Source: Prescottella agglutinans
Lineage (GTDB): Bacteria; Actinomycetota; Actinomycetes; Mycobacteriales; Mycobacteriaceae
Length of the DNA: 64,000 bases
Direction of reading: 5' to 3'
Assembly (NCBI RefSeq): GCF_004011865.1
Contig: NZ_RKLP01000004.1
Location: forward strand, 331,497-395,496
Positions 47,750 through 59,859 of the stretch are shown piece by piece. Under the pieces are notes generated by a model that was not told the origin of the DNA, searched no databases, and saw nothing but the letters and a program-made list of their open reading frames with translations. The number at the start of each line of letters is the position of its first letter. Within the stretch, counting starts at the first letter, position 1. The position numbers and the translations under genes are program-made.

Positions 47750-50350
47750 CTAGACGTACGGCGCCGCGACGAGCCCCAGTTCCGCGTCGGTGGCGAGCAG
47801 CCGGTGGTGCGGCAGCACCCGCACCGTGTAGCCCACCGACCCGGACACCGGCAGCGGCGTGACCGCCTCGAACACCTCACCGAGGCCGTCGGTCCCGGTG
47901 TGCGCCATCGGCACCGTCGTCACGTCGGTGAGGTCCTCGTCCGGACCGACCCGGCCCAGCACGGCCTGCACGACGACGTCCTCCGGCGACAGTCCGCCGA
48001 GTCGCACGAACGCCCGCAGCGACAGGTCGGCGCCGATCTCGGGGTTGTCGGGCAGCCCGGCGCTGTCGACCTGCGCCACCTGCACGCCCGGCCACGCGGA
48101 CTCCACGCGCCGCCGGTACTCGGCCACCTCTCGGGCGCCGGAGAAGTTGTCGGGCAGCGCGTTCCGGGACGCGAGCGCGGCCGGGGCGTAGTACTCGACG
48201 GCGTAGTCGCGCACCATGCGCGACGCCAGCACCTTCGGCCCGAGGCTCTGCAGGGTGTGCCGCACCATCTCGATCCAGCGGGCCGGCAGGTCGCGCTCGT
48301 CACGGTCGTAGAACCGGGGCAGCACCGACCGCTCGAGCAGTTCGTACATCGCGGTGGCCTCGAGGTCGTCGCGGCGGACCTCGTCGGCGACACCGTCCGC
48401 GGTGGGAATGGCCCAGCCGTTCTCGCCGTCGAACATCTCGTCCCACCACCCGTCGCGGATGGAGAGGTTGAGTCCGCCGTTGAGCGCCGACTTCATGCCC
48501 GACGTCCCGCACGCCTCGAGCGGCCGCAGCGGGTTGTTGAGCCACACGTCGCAGCCCCAGTACAGGTAGCGGGCCATCGAGATGTCGTAGTCGGGCAGGA
48601 ACACGATGCGGTGCCGGACGTCGTGCTGGTCGGCGAACCGCACCACCTGCTGGATGAGTGCCTTGCCGCCCTCGTCGGCCGGATGGCTCTTGCCGGCGAC
48701 CACCAACTGCACCGGGCGCTCGTCGTCGAGCAGCAGGGCCTTCAGCCGCTCCGGGTCGCGCAGCATCAGGGTCAGCCGCTTGTACGTCGGGACGCGGCGC
48801 GCGAATCCGACGGTCAGCACGCTCGGGTCGAACACCTCGGCGGTCCAACCGAGTTCGGCCTCCGTGGCGCCGCGTTCGAGCCACGACGCCCGAACCCGGC
48901 GGCGCACCTCGTCCACCAACTGCGCCCGTAGTGTGTTCCGCGTGGACCACAGCTCGGCCGGGTCGATCTCCCGCAGCCGCTCCCAGCCACGGGCCTCCTC
49001 GAGCATGTCGGGTCCGACCAGGCGCCGCGCGAGGTCCATCCACTCGCGAGCCGCCCACGTCGGGGCATGCACGCCGTTGGTGACCGACCCGATCGGCACC
49101 TCCGCGGCGTCGAAGCCCGGCCACAGCGACTCGAACATCTCCCGGCTCACCTCGCCGTGCAGCCGGGAGACGCCGTTGGCGCGCTGCCCCAGACGCAGGC
49201 CCATGTGCGCCATGTTGAACACGCCCGGGTCGTTCTCGGCACCGAGCCCGAGGATGCGGTCGACCGCCAGGCCGGGCAGCAGCGTCGAGTCGCGCTCACC
49301 CTCGCTGCCGCCGAAGTAGCGGCGCACCAGGTCGGCCGGGAACCGGTCGATGCCCGCCGGCACCGGGGTGTGGGTGGTGAACACGGTGCCGGCGCGCACC
49401 GCCGCGAGCGCGGCGTCGAAGTCCAGACCGGAGCCGGTGATCAACTCCCGGATGCGCTCGAGGCCGAGGAAGCCGGCGTGGCCCTCGTTCATGTGGAACA
49501 CCTCGGGGTCCGCGAGCCCGTGCGCACGGGTGTAGGCGCGCACTGCCCGGACGCCGCCGACACCGGCGAGGATCTCCTGCTTGATGCGGTGGTCCTGGTC
49601 GCCGCCGTACAGCCGGTCGGTGACCGCCCGCAGTTCGGGATCGTTCTCCGCGATGTCGGAGTCGAGCAGCAGCAGCGGCACCCGTCCCACCTGCGCGATC
49701 CACACCCGCGCCCGCAGCACCCGGCCACCGGGCATCGCGACGTGCACCAGGACCGGGGCACCCGCACCGCCGTCGCCGGACGTCTCGGTGAGCAGTCGCA
49801 GCGGCAAGCCCTGCGGGTCGTGCGCCGGGTAGTGCTCGGCCTGCCAGCCGTCCGCGGTCAGCGACTGCCGGAAGTAGCCCGAGCGGTACAGCAGCCCGAC
49901 GCCGATCAGCGGCAGGCCCAGGTCCGAGGCGGCCTTGAGGTGGTCGCCGGCGAGGATGCCGAGGCCGCCGGAGTAGTTCGGGAGCACCTCGGTGACGCCG
50001 AACTCCATCGAGAAGTACGCGATGCCTGTCGCGAGTTCGGCGCCCCGGTCGAGCTGGTCCTGATACCAGCGCGGACGGGTCAGGTAGTCGTCCAGATCCG
50101 CGGCGGCGCGGTCCAGATCGGACAGGAAGACCGGGTCGACCGCGAGGTCGTCGAGCCGGTACGGATCGACCTCGCCGAGCATGCGGACCGGGTCGTGGCG
50201 CACCGCCGTCCACAACTCGGGGTCGATCGACGCGAACAGGTCCTGCGTCGGCGGATGCCAGGACCAGCGCAGATTTGTCGACAACGGTCCCAGTGCCGCG
50301 AGGCGCTCGGGCAGATGGGCTCGGACGGTGAACCGACGCAGGGCTTTCAC
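47750..50350 (-). CDS. glgP: Alpha-glucan phosphorylase (GT35)
   Basis: An 866-residue phosphorylase releasing glucose 1-phosphate from alpha-1,4-glucans, or working in reverse; it matches Rv1328. It begins VKALRRFTVRAHLPERLAAL, the short archaeal/actinobacterial type. Active-site pieces: YFSMEFGVTEVLPNYSGGLGILAGDHLKAASD, HMNEGHAGFLGL, TTHTPVPAGIDRF, and the PLP loop EACGTSGMKSALNGG with Lys620. GTG at 50348-50350. Divergent from glgE. Confidence 0.96.
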   Translation of the reverse strand: MKALRRFTVRAHLPERLAALGPLSTNLRWSWHPPTQDLFASIDPELWTAVRHDPVRMLGEVDPYRLDDLAVDPVFLSDLDRAAADLDDYLTRPRWYQDQLDRGAELATGIAYFSMEFGVTEVLPNYSGGLGILAGDHLKAASDLGLPLIGVGLLYRSGYFRQSLTADGWQAEHYPAHDPQGLPLRLLTETSGDGGAGAPVLVHVAMPGGRVLRARVWIAQVGRVPLLLLDSDIAENDPELRAVTDRLYGGDQDHRIKQEILAGVGGVRAVRAYTRAHGLADPEVFHMNEGHAGFLGLERIRELITGSGLDFDAALAAVRAGTVFTTHTPVPAGIDRFPADLVRRYFGGSEGERDSTLLPGLAVDRILGLGAENDPGVFNMAHMGLRLGQRANGVSRLHGEVSREMFESLWPGFDAAEVPIGSVTNGVHAPTWAAREWMDLARRLVGPDMLEEARGWERLREIDPAELWSTRNTLRAQLVDEVRRRVRASWLERGATEAELGWTAEVFDPSVLTVGFARRVPTYKRLTLMLRDPERLKALLLDDERPVQLVVAGKSHPADEGGKALIQQVVRFADQHDVRHRIVFLPDYDISMARYLYWGCDVWLNNPLRPLEACGTSGMKSALNGGLNLSIRDGWWDEMFDGENGWAIPTADGVADEVRRDDLEATAMYELLERSVLPRFYDRDERDLPARWIEMVRHTLQSLGPKVLASRMVRDYAVEYYAPAALASRNALPDNFSGAREVAEYRRRVESAWPGVQVAQVDSAGLPDNPEIGADLSLRAFVRLGGLSPEDVVVQAVLGRVGPDEDLTDVTTVPMAHTGTDGLGEVFEAVTPLPVSGSVGYTVRVLPHHRLLATDAELGLVAAPYV

Positions 50351-50794
50351 GCCGCGAAGACTACCCACATTCGACGCTGACGACGCGTCGAGCAGCCAGG
50401 TCGATGCGAACGCGACGGCGCCCTCCGGTTCGGTCGAAGGCGGAAACCGAACCGGAGGGCGCGTGACTGCTTTCCTTAACGGTGGACCGCCTGCTGTGGC
50501 ATCCCCCTGGCAGCAGATACGGCGGTCCCCCGATGAGGTCGGGCAATCCGTCGACCCCTCCCTGCTGTGTCCTTTCGATCCGGCTTCGTGCGAAGCGTTC
50601 GAGCAGTACCCAGTGAACGGTAGGCGCCACGGATTGCGTCCCGGTTGCCGTGCGTGAACGCGCCGTGAAGAACGCCTCGCCGATTTCGACCCTCTCGATC
50701 CCGACACCACGAGACCCACTGAACTACGGTTGATCCAGCACCGTCCCCGGGACGGACAGCCCATCGGGACGCTCAGAGACCGAACGGAGTACGT
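50351..50794. other. Structured glgP/glgE divergent intergenic region
   Basis: 444 bases without a convincing gene. It contains a 17-bp perfect hairpin (50418-50462), a two-part stem GGACCGCC...GGCGGTCC near 50482-50528 with inner CTGCTG/CAGCAG, and GCTTCG-TG-CGAAGC at about 50583-50596. An 89-codon frame on the minus strand (50361-50630) has no recognisable features. The glgE ribosome binding site GGAG is at about 50786. Confidence 0.55.
50418..50462. terminator. 17-bp perfect hairpin upstream of glgP
   Basis: GCGCCCTCCGGTTCGGT (50418-50434) and its exact complement (50446-50462) flank an 11-base loop. It lacks a T run on the minus strand. It lies 68 bases before the glgP start, so it could be an attenuator or the end of a small RNA. 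Confidence 0.5.
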
Positions 50795-52800
<2,006 letters not shown>

Positions 52801-52804
<4 letters not shown>

Positions 52805-54996
52805 CGTCCCCGGCCACGGTGTGCCCGCCCGACCCGCACGACCTGACGCTGCTGGCACAGGGCACCCACCACGACCCGCACGCGGTGCTCGGCGCGCACG
52901 CCCGGCCCGACGGCACGGTGGTGCGGGCGCTGCGTCCGGGCGCCGAGTCGGTGTCCGTCCGGATCGGCGGCCGGGACCATCCGCTGCACCGGGTCGCGCA
53001 CGACGTCTTCAGTGCCCTGCTCCCGGTCCGGGACCTGGCCGACTACCGCCTCGTCGTGACGTATCCGGGCGACCACGTCGTCGTCACCGCGGACGGCTAC
53101 CGCTTCCTGCCCACCCTCGGCGAACTCGACCTGCACCTGTTCGGCGAGGGCCGGCACGAGCGGCTGTGGGACATCCTCGGCGCGCACCCGCGCACGTACG
53201 AGACGCCGGACGGCGTCGTGCACGGGACGTCGTTCGCGGTGTGGGCGCCCGCCGCGCGCGGGGTGAGCGTGCTGGGCGAGTTCGACCTGTGGGGCGGGCG
53301 CACGTTCCCGCTGCGGGTGCTCGGGAGCACCGGCGTGTGGGAGGTGTTCGTCCCGGACGTCGGCGTCGGCGAGATGTACAAGTTCCGCGTCCACGGCCGG
53401 GACGGCTCCGTCCGCGACAAGGCCGACCCGATGGCGTTCGCCACCGAGGTCCCACCCGCCAACGCGTCGGTGGTCACGCAGTCGACGCACCGGTGGAGCG
53501 ACGACGAATGGATGACGGCCCGAGCCGGTCTCGAACCCAGCCGTGAACCGATGAGCGTCTACGAGGTGCATCTCGGATCGTGGCGCCCCGGCCTGAGCTA
53601 CACCGAACTCGCCGACGAACTGAGCCGGTACATCATCGAGTCGGGTTTCACGCACGTCGAACTGCTGCCGGTGGCCGAGCATCCGTACGGCGGGTCCTGG
53701 GGCTACCAGGTGACGTCGTACTACGCGCCCACCGCGCGGTTCGGCACCCCCGACGACTTCCGCGCCTTCGTCGACCGCCTACACCGGGCCGGCATCGGCG
53801 TGATCGTCGACTGGGTGCCCGCGCACTTCCCGAAGGACGAGTGGGCGCTGGCCCGATTCGACGGCACCCCGTTGTACGAGCACGCCGATCCGCAGCGCGG
53901 GGAGCAACTCGACTGGGGCACCTACGTGTTCGATTTCGGCCGGCGGGAAGTACGCAACTTCCTGGTCGCGAACGCCCTGTTCTGGTTCGACGAGTTCCAC
54001 GTCGACGGCCTGCGTGTGGACGCCGTCGCGTCGATGCTCTACCTCGACTACTCGCGGCCGTCGGGCCAGTGGACACCGAACGTGCACGGCGGCCGGGAGA
54101 ACCTCGAGGCGGTGGCCTTCCTGCAGGAGATGAACGCGACGGTGCACAAGCTCCACCGCGGCGTCGTCACGATCGCCGAGGAGTCGACGGCGTGGCCCGG
54201 GGTCACTCGCAACACCAACGTCGGCGGTCTCGGGTTCACGATGAAGTGGAACATGGGCTGGATGCACGACACGATCGGGTATCTGCGACGCGATCCGATC
54301 CACCGCAGCTTCCACCACAACGAGATCACCTTCTCCCTGATGTACGCGTGGAGCGAGACCTATCTGCTCCCGATCAGCCACGACGAGGTGGTCCACGGTA
54401 AGGGCACGCTGTGGTCCCGGATGCCCGGTGACGACCATGTGAAGGCCGCCGGTGTCCGCGCGCTCCTCGCCTACATGTGGGCCCACCCCGGCAAGCAGTT
54501 GCTCTTCATGGGTCAAGAGTTCGGCCAGGGCAGCGAGTGGTCGGAGGAACACGGCCTGGACTGGCGCGAACTGGAGGATCCGGCCACCGGCGACCTGCAC
54601 CGCGGCATCCAGCAACTGGTGTGCGACCTCAACGCCGCCTACCGGTCCACCCCCGCCCTGTGGACGCTCGACACCTCGCCCGGCGGCTACTCGTGGATCG
54701 ATGCCAACGACACCGAGAACAACGTGCTCAGCTTCCTGCGCTACGGCAGCGACGGCTCCATCGTGGCCTGCCTGTTCAACTTCTCCGGATCCGCGCATTC
54801 GAATTACCGGGTGGGCTTGCCAGAACCCGGCACATGGTCTGAGATTCTCAATACCGACGCGCGGGACTTCTGCGGGTCGGGGATCGGCAACTTCGGCGCG
54901 GTGACCGCGATCGAACATCCCTGGCACGGGCGTCCCGCCTCGGCGGAGGTGACACTGCCGGCGAGCGCGGCGATCTGGATGAGGTTGGAACGGTGA
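52801..54996 (+). CDS. glgB: 1,4-alpha-glucan branching enzyme
   Basis: A 731-residue GH13_9 enzyme that makes alpha-1,6 branches. Two N-terminal beta domains (about 1-220) precede the barrel. Active-site residues: nucleophile Asp407 in [15 protein letters not shown], acid/base Glu460 in TIAEEST, and His/Asp in [13 protein letters not shown]. The C-terminal beta domain ends [14 protein letters not shown] overlaps the glgE stop. Matches Rv1326c. Confidence 0.97.
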
Positions 54997-55024
54997 GGGG
55001 GCACTCGGTGACTGGGCTCGACCG

Positions 55025-56479
55025 GTGAGGCGACGGCTGCCACGCACCCGCGCGTTGTTCGCGACCCTCGCGCTGATCACGGTCGCCGCCACCGCCTGTT
55101 CGTCGACGACCGACGGTCGCGCTGTCTCGATCTACGACGATCCGTTCACGGTCGCCGGGCTGCCCGCGAAGGGCGGGCCGAGCGGACCGCGCGCCGGCGT
55201 CCCCGACAGCACGCGGGCCGTGGTCGGCACCGATCGCGGCGCGATCGACACCCTGGCCGCCAACGCGATCGCCGACATCGAGGAGTACTGGACTGCGCAG
55301 TACCCGGCGATCTTCCGGGGCACGTTCCACCCGGTCGGCGAACTCGTGTCGTGGGACCCCGACGACACCGGCGGGCCGCGCTTCTGCGGCATCGACACCG
55401 ACGATCTCGTCAACGCCGCGTACTGCACCAAGCAGGACGTGATCGGCTGGGATCGCACCTACCTGCTGCCGGGCCTGGTCGACGCGTTCGGCCCCATGTC
55501 CGTGGTCATGGTGCTCGCCCACGAGTACGGGCACGCGATCCAGCAGAAGGCCGGCCTGGTCGGCGAGGACGATCCGGGAATCGTGTTCGAGCAGCAGGCG
55601 GACTGCTTCGCGGGGGCGTTCGTCCGCCACGTCGCCGAGAACGACGCCGCGCACTTCACGCTCAACACGTCGGACGGCCTCAATTCGGTCCTCGCCGCCA
55701 CCGTGTCGGTGCGCGACACCGACCCCAACGATCCCGATGCGATCCACGGTTCGGCGTTCGAACGGGTCACGGCGGTTCAGATCGGGTTCACCGACGGACC
55801 GGCCGCGTGCACGCGAATCGACGCCGACGAGATCACGTCCCGCCGCGCCGATCTGCCGCAGCGCTTCGACAGCCGCAGCGACGACGGCGAACTCCCCGTC
55901 ACGCGCGAGTCGGTGACCGCGATCTTCGACTCGTTCGGCACCGTCTTCGCGCTCGCCGACCCACCCACCCTCGACCTCGCCCGCGTCGACCGCGGATGTC
56001 CGGACGCCGACGCGACGGAACCGGTCGCGTTCTGCCCGGCCACCAACACGATCGGCGTCGACCTGCCCGCCCTCGCCGAGCGCGGACGACCGAGTGCCGG
56101 GGACGGCGCGGGGATCGTCAGCGTCGATGTCACCGGGGACTACAGCGCCTACGTCCTGCTGGCGTCGCGCTACACCCTGGCGGTGCAGCAGCAGGCCGGG
56201 ATGTCGCTGTCCGGCCCGCAGGCCGCACTGCGGGCGGCATGCCTGTCGGGGGCGGTCACCGCTGCGCTGAGCCCGGACAACTCCCGGACGACCGACGGCA
56301 CCCGCCGGGTGTGGCTCTCCGCCGGCGATCTCGACGAGGCCATCTCGGGGCTGCTGTCCGACGGTCTGGCGGCGAGCGACGTGGACGGCAACACCGTCCC
56401 CAGCGGGTTCTCGCGCGTCGACGCCTTCCGCACCGGTGTGCTCGGCGGGCAGAAGGCGTGCGACGGCCGCTACCGATGA
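55025..56479 (+). CDS. Lipoprotein neutral zinc metallopeptidase
   Basis: A 484-residue predicted lipoprotein: basic start, hydrophobic segment, AATAC with Cys25, then a YpfJ-like zinc metallopeptidase domain. The zinc motif is LAHEYGHAIQQ, followed by the third ligand region FEQQADCFAGAFV. Paired cysteines (FCGIDT, YCTKQD) suggest disulfides outside the cell. The C-terminal half is less conserved. GTG at 55025, 28 bases after glgB, may be read through from the glg transcript. Confidence 0.85.
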   Translation: MRRRLPRTRALFATLALITVAATACSSTTDGRAVSIYDDPFTVAGLPAKGGPSGPRAGVPDSTRAVVGTDRGAIDTLAANAIADIEEYWTAQYPAIFRGTFHPVGELVSWDPDDTGGPRFCGIDTDDLVNAAYCTKQDVIGWDRTYLLPGLVDAFGPMSVVMVLAHEYGHAIQQKAGLVGEDDPGIVFEQQADCFAGAFVRHVAENDAAHFTLNTSDGLNSVLAATVSVRDTDPNDPDAIHGSAFERVTAVQIGFTDGPAACTRIDADEITSRRADLPQRFDSRSDDGELPVTRESVTAIFDSFGTVFALADPPTLDLARVDRGCPDADATEPVAFCPATNTIGVDLPALAERGRPSAGDGAGIVSVDVTGDYSAYVLLASRYTLAVQQQAGMSLSGPQAALRAACLSGAVTAALSPDNSRTTDGTRRVWLSAGDLDEAISGLLSDGLAASDVDGNTVPSGFSRVDAFRTGVLGGQKACDGRYR

Positions 56480-56504
56480 CCTGAGCGCAGGTCAGTAGCG
56501 CAGG

Positions 56505-57455
56505 TCAGTACAGGGCGGAGGCGAGCTTGCGCCGCGCGGCGACCACGATCGGATCGGCGGGATCGAACAGCTCGAACAGCTCGAGGACACGCGTGCGCAC
56601 CCGGGTCCGGTCGTCTCCCGCGGTACGACGCACGAGCGCGACCAGGCGGTCGAACGCCGCGTCGGGGCGCTGGGTGTACAGTTCCGCGTCCGCGGCCGCG
56701 AACTGCGCGTCGATCGCGTCGGGCTGGGCGTCGGCGGTCTCGATCGCGTCGGCGGGCAGGCCCTGCACCCGGGCCAGGAACTTGACCTGCCGGAGCGCGG
56801 CCTGCGCCTGCGCGTTGCCGGGCTCGGAGTTGAGGATGAGGTTGTAGGCGGCCTCGGCGCCCTCGAAGTCGCCCTCCTCCAGGGCGTTCTCGGCCGCGAC
56901 GAACCGCGGGTCCTCCTGCTCGGGCTCCGGCTCGGCACCCGTCGGCGGCCCGGACAGCTTGCCCGCGACGGCCTCCTGCAGCGCGGCGATCCACTCGCGC
57001 AGCTGCGGCTCCGGCTGGGCGCCGGCGAAGTCCGCGAGCGGGCGCCCGCCGGCGATGGCGACCACGGTCGGCACCGACTGGACGCCGAACGCCTGCGCGA
57101 TGCCGGGGTTGGCGTCGACGTCGATCTTGGCGAGGACCCAGTTGCCGCCGCCCTGGTGGGCGAGCTTCTCGAGCACCGGCGAGAGCTGCTTGCACGGCCC
57201 GCACCACGTCGCCCACAGGTCGACGACGACGAGGACCTGCATGGACCGCTCGAGCACCTCGGACTGGAAGGTCGCCTCGGTGACGTCGACGACCGGCGCC
57301 AGACCGGTGGCGCCGACGGGGGCTGAGCCGTCCGACGGCGGGCCGGCGGGGGCACTCGGGGGCTGCGCGGCACGGTCCTTGAGGCCGGAGAGATCCACGG
57401 CTCCGGACATGGCCGCAGCGATTGCAGGGGACGGACGAGAACCGGGTCGAGTCAC
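56505..57455 (-). CDS. Thioredoxin-TPR protein of the CnoX/YbbN type
   Basis: A 316-residue protein with an N-terminal linker starting VTRPGSRPSP, then a thioredoxin domain with WATWCGPCKQ (Cys85, Cys88), cis-Pro region SVPTVVAI, and C-terminal TPR helices (EGDFEGAEAAYNLIL, PDAAFDRLVALVRR). CnoX proteins protect substrates and hand them to GroEL. Matches Rv1324 in position. GTG start. Confidence 0.9.
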   Translation of the reverse strand: MTRPGSRPSPAIAAAMSGAVDLSGLKDRAAQPPSAPAGPPSDGSAPVGATGLAPVVDVTEATFQSEVLERSMQVLVVVDLWATWCGPCKQLSPVLEKLAHQGGGNWVLAKIDVDANPGIAQAFGVQSVPTVVAIAGGRPLADFAGAQPEPQLREWIAALQEAVAGKLSGPPTGAEPEPEQEDPRFVAAENALEEGDFEGAEAAYNLILNSEPGNAQAQAALRQVKFLARVQGLPADAIETADAQPDAIDAQFAAADAELYTQRPDAAFDRLVALVRRTAGDDRTRVRTRVLELFELFDPADPIVVAARRKLASALY

Positions 57456-57517
57456 GGTTTCAGTGTGTCACGAGTGGCGGGCGGGCAGCCATTCCGGCCC
57501 GCCACCCGGGGACCCGA

Positions 57518-57898
57518 CTAGCGGGCCGAGGCGGGTGTGGGCTCGCCGCTCTGATCCGACGCGCCCACCGACAGTTCACCGAGCTGCCCGTTGCGGGCGG
57601 CCCGACGCTCGAACCAGACGGTCATGAAGGGCGGAACGCTGGAGACGAGGGCCAGGACGAGCGTCTTGAAGTCCCACTTCAGCGAGCGCGCGGTGAGCAG
57701 GGTGACGAGGATGTAGAGCATGAATCCGGCGATGCCGTGGATCATGCCCGGGATCTTGACGGCCTCTTCGTATCCGAGAACCCACTTGAAGAACATCGCG
57801 ACCAGCAGCGCTGCCCAGGTCACGGCCTCCCACAGGGCCACAAGGCGGAACCGCTTCGCGGCGGTGGACACGTCGAGAATGTTTGCCATGCGCGCCAT
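57518..57898 (-). CDS. DUF3817 membrane protein (second copy)
   Basis: A 126-residue protein with three or four helices and the family pieces FRLVALWEAVTWAALLVAM, GMIHGIAGFMLYILVTLL and SSVPPFMTVWFERR. It is a paralogue of the gene at 33213-33593. ATG at 57898 with AGG upstream; the ATG at 57889 is possible. Function unknown. Confidence 0.85.
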   Translation of the reverse strand: MARMANILDVSTAAKRFRLVALWEAVTWAALLVAMFFKWVLGYEEAVKIPGMIHGIAGFMLYILVTLLTARSLKWDFKTLVLALVSSVPPFMTVWFERRAARNGQLGELSVGASDQSGEPTPASAR

Positions 57899-57911
57899 TG
57901 TGCCTGAACGA

Positions 57912-57965
57912 CTACGACACCCCGTAGTTGAGACTCGTCACAGTCCCGACCACGGGGTGTCGTAG
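57912..57965 (-). terminator. Long-loop inverted repeat between thiolase and DUF3817
   Basis: 14-base perfect arms CTACGACACCCCGT / ACGGGGTGTCGTAG separated by 26 bases. It follows the thiolase stop by 34 bases and precedes the DUF3817 start by 14. It could be a terminator or a paired binding site. Confidence 0.5.
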
Positions 57966-57998
57966 GAGGGTCGTGTTCGACCCGAAAACTACCCGGAG

Positions 57999-59189
57999 CT
58001 ACTTCTTCGGCACCCGCACGATCAGCGCGTCACCCTGCCCGCCGCCACCGCACAGCGCGGCGGCACCGACGCCGCCACCGCGGCGCTGCAGCTCGAGCAC
58101 CAGGTGCAGCGCGATGCGAGCACCGGACATGCCGAGCGGGTGACCGATCGCGATGGCGCCACCGTTGACGTTCACCTTCGCCGGGTCGATGCCCAGCTCG
58201 CGGGTCGACACGATGCCGACCGCGGCGAACGCCTCGTTGATCTCGACCAGGTCCAGATCCTTGGGGTCGATACCCTCGCGCTCGCAGGCGCGGGCGATCG
58301 CACGGGACGGCTGGGACTGCAGCGTCGAATCCGGCCCGGCGACGACGCCGTGTGCACCGATCTCGGCGATCCACTCGAGGCCCAGCGCCTCGGCCTTGGC
58401 CTTGCTCATCACGACCACTGCGGCCGCGCCGTCGGAGATCTGCGACGCGGTGCCGGCCGTGATCGCACCGTCCTTGGCGAACGCCGGGCGCAGCTTGGCC
58501 AGCGACTCGACGGTGGTGTCGGCGCGGATGCCCTCGTCGGTGCTGACGACGACGGGCTCACCGCGGCGCTGAGGGATGGTGACCGGCACGACCTCGTCGG
58601 CGAACAGGCCGTCCTTCCATGCGCGCGCCGCGTTCTGGTGCGAGGCGGCCGCGAACGCATCCTGGTCCTCCCGGCTGACGAACCGCGCGTCCTTGTTCTC
58701 GGACTCGGTGAGGTTGCCCATCGGCTGATCGGTGAAGATGTCGTGCAGGCCGTCGTACGCCATGTGGTCACGCAGCGTGACGTCGCCGTACTTGAAGCCC
58801 TCGCGGCTCTTCTCGAGCATGTGCGGCGCGCGCGACATCGACTCCTGGCCACCGGCCACGACGACGTCGAACTCGCCGGCACGGATTAACTGGTCGGCCA
58901 GCGCGATCGCGTCGACACCCGACAGACACACCTTGTTGATCGTGAGCGCGGGAACGCTCATCGGGATGCCCGCGGCCACCGCGGCCTGACGGGCCGGCAT
59001 CTGGCCGGCACCGGCGGTGAGGACCTGGCCCATGATCACGTACTCGACCTGCTCGGGTGCGACGCCGGCCTTCTCCAGCGCGCCCTTGATCGCTACACCG
59101 CCGAGATCGGAGCCCGAAAGGTCCTTCAGGGTTCCGAGCAGTCGTCCGACCGGGGTCCGGGCCCCGGCAACGATGACAGAAGTAGTCAA
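57999..59189 (-). CDS. fadA4: Acetyl-CoA C-acetyltransferase (thiolase)
   Basis: A 396-residue type II thiolase condensing or cleaving acetoacetyl-CoA. Catalytic Cys88 in KVCLSGVDA, His350 in GHPLGMSG and Cys380 in [11 protein letters not shown]. Strong match to FadA4 (Rv1323). The start is a TTG (59187-59189) five bases after GGAGGA; no ATG or GTG lies between it and the conserved [10 protein letters not shown]. It is divergent from methylmalonyl-CoA epimerase. Confidence 0.94.
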   Translation of the reverse strand: MTTSVIVAGARTPVGRLLGTLKDLSGSDLGGVAIKGALEKAGVAPEQVEYVIMGQVLTAGAGQMPARQAAVAAGIPMSVPALTINKVCLSGVDAIALADQLIRAGEFDVVVAGGQESMSRAPHMLEKSREGFKYGDVTLRDHMAYDGLHDIFTDQPMGNLTESENKDARFVSREDQDAFAAASHQNAARAWKDGLFADEVVPVTIPQRRGEPVVVSTDEGIRADTTVESLAKLRPAFAKDGAITAGTASQISDGAAAVVVMSKAKAEALGLEWIAEIGAHGVVAGPDSTLQSQPSRAIARACEREGIDPKDLDLVEINEAFAAVGIVSTRELGIDPAKVNVNGGAIAIGHPLGMSGARIALHLVLELQRRGGGVGAAALCGGGGQGDALIVRVPKK

Positions 59190-59280
59190 GATTCCTCCAG
59201 CGGTCGATCTTGGTCCGAACCAGCGGTCTGTGCCCTGGCCCGACGCGAACACCTCAAACCGTAGCGCTACCGTCTGATAC

Positions 59281-59760
59281 ATGACATCTTCGTCCCCCAG
59301 CCCCGCCACGAGCGGACTGTCCTCGCAGCTCGTGACCGCGATCGATCACGTCGGCATCGCCGTGCCGGATCTCGACGTGGCCATCGCGTGGTACGCCCAG
59401 CACCTCGGCATGGTCTCCACCCATGAGGAGGTCAACGAGGAGCAGGGTGTCCGCGAAGCGATGCTCTCGGTCGTCGGCTCGCCCGCCGGCGCCCCGGCAA
59501 TCCAGCTGCTCGCCCCGCTGAACGAGAACTCCACGATCGCGAAGTTCATCGACCGCAGCGGCCCGGGCCTGCAGCAGCTCGCCTACCGCGTGACCGACAT
59601 CGACGCGATCAGCGCGCAGCTCCGCGCCGACGGCGTCCGCCTGCTCTACGACGCACCGCGTCGTGGCACCGCGAACTCGCGCATCAACTTCATCCACCCG
59701 AAGGATGCGGGCGGCGTCCTCGTCGAGCTCGTCGAGCCGGCGGCCGACGGCGGCCACTGA
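59281..59760 (+). CDS. mce: Methylmalonyl-CoA epimerase
   Basis: A 159-residue glyoxalase/VOC-fold metalloenzyme that interconverts (R)- and (S)-methylmalonyl-CoA in propionyl-CoA use. Conserved [44 protein letters not shown] and [18 protein letters not shown], supplying the His, Gln and Glu metal ligands. ATG start. Counterpart of Rv1322A. Confidence 0.95.
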   Translation: MTSSSPSPATSGLSSQLVTAIDHVGIAVPDLDVAIAWYAQHLGMVSTHEEVNEEQGVREAMLSVVGSPAGAPAIQLLAPLNENSTIAKFIDRSGPGLQQLAYRVTDIDAISAQLRADGVRLLYDAPRRGTANSRINFIHPKDAGGVLVELVEPAADGGH

Positions 59761-59783
59761 CCCGGGTTCCCCGGATGCCATCG

Positions 59784-59821
59784 CGGAGTGGGGTCGATGT
59801 GACGACATCGGCCCCACTCCG
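59784..59821 (+). terminator. Terminator after methylmalonyl-CoA epimerase
   Basis: 17-base arms (CGGAGTGGGGTCGATGT and complement with one mismatch) around GACG, 24 bases past the stop. Confidence 0.7.
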
Positions 59822-59859
59822 CAGGCGCAGCGGCTGTTGCCGCCGGTAGATTGGCAGGC

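Noticed and set aside
50361..50630. A possible 89-codon gene on the minus strand between glgP and glgE
   Set aside because: It includes the 17-bp hairpin within its frame, has no ribosome site at a good start and no recognisable features; a structured leader explains it better.
56483..56508. Tandem GCGCAGGTCAGTA repeat after the metallopeptidase gene
   Set aside because: Only two copies of about 13 bases at a stop-codon junction; likely a local duplication without function.
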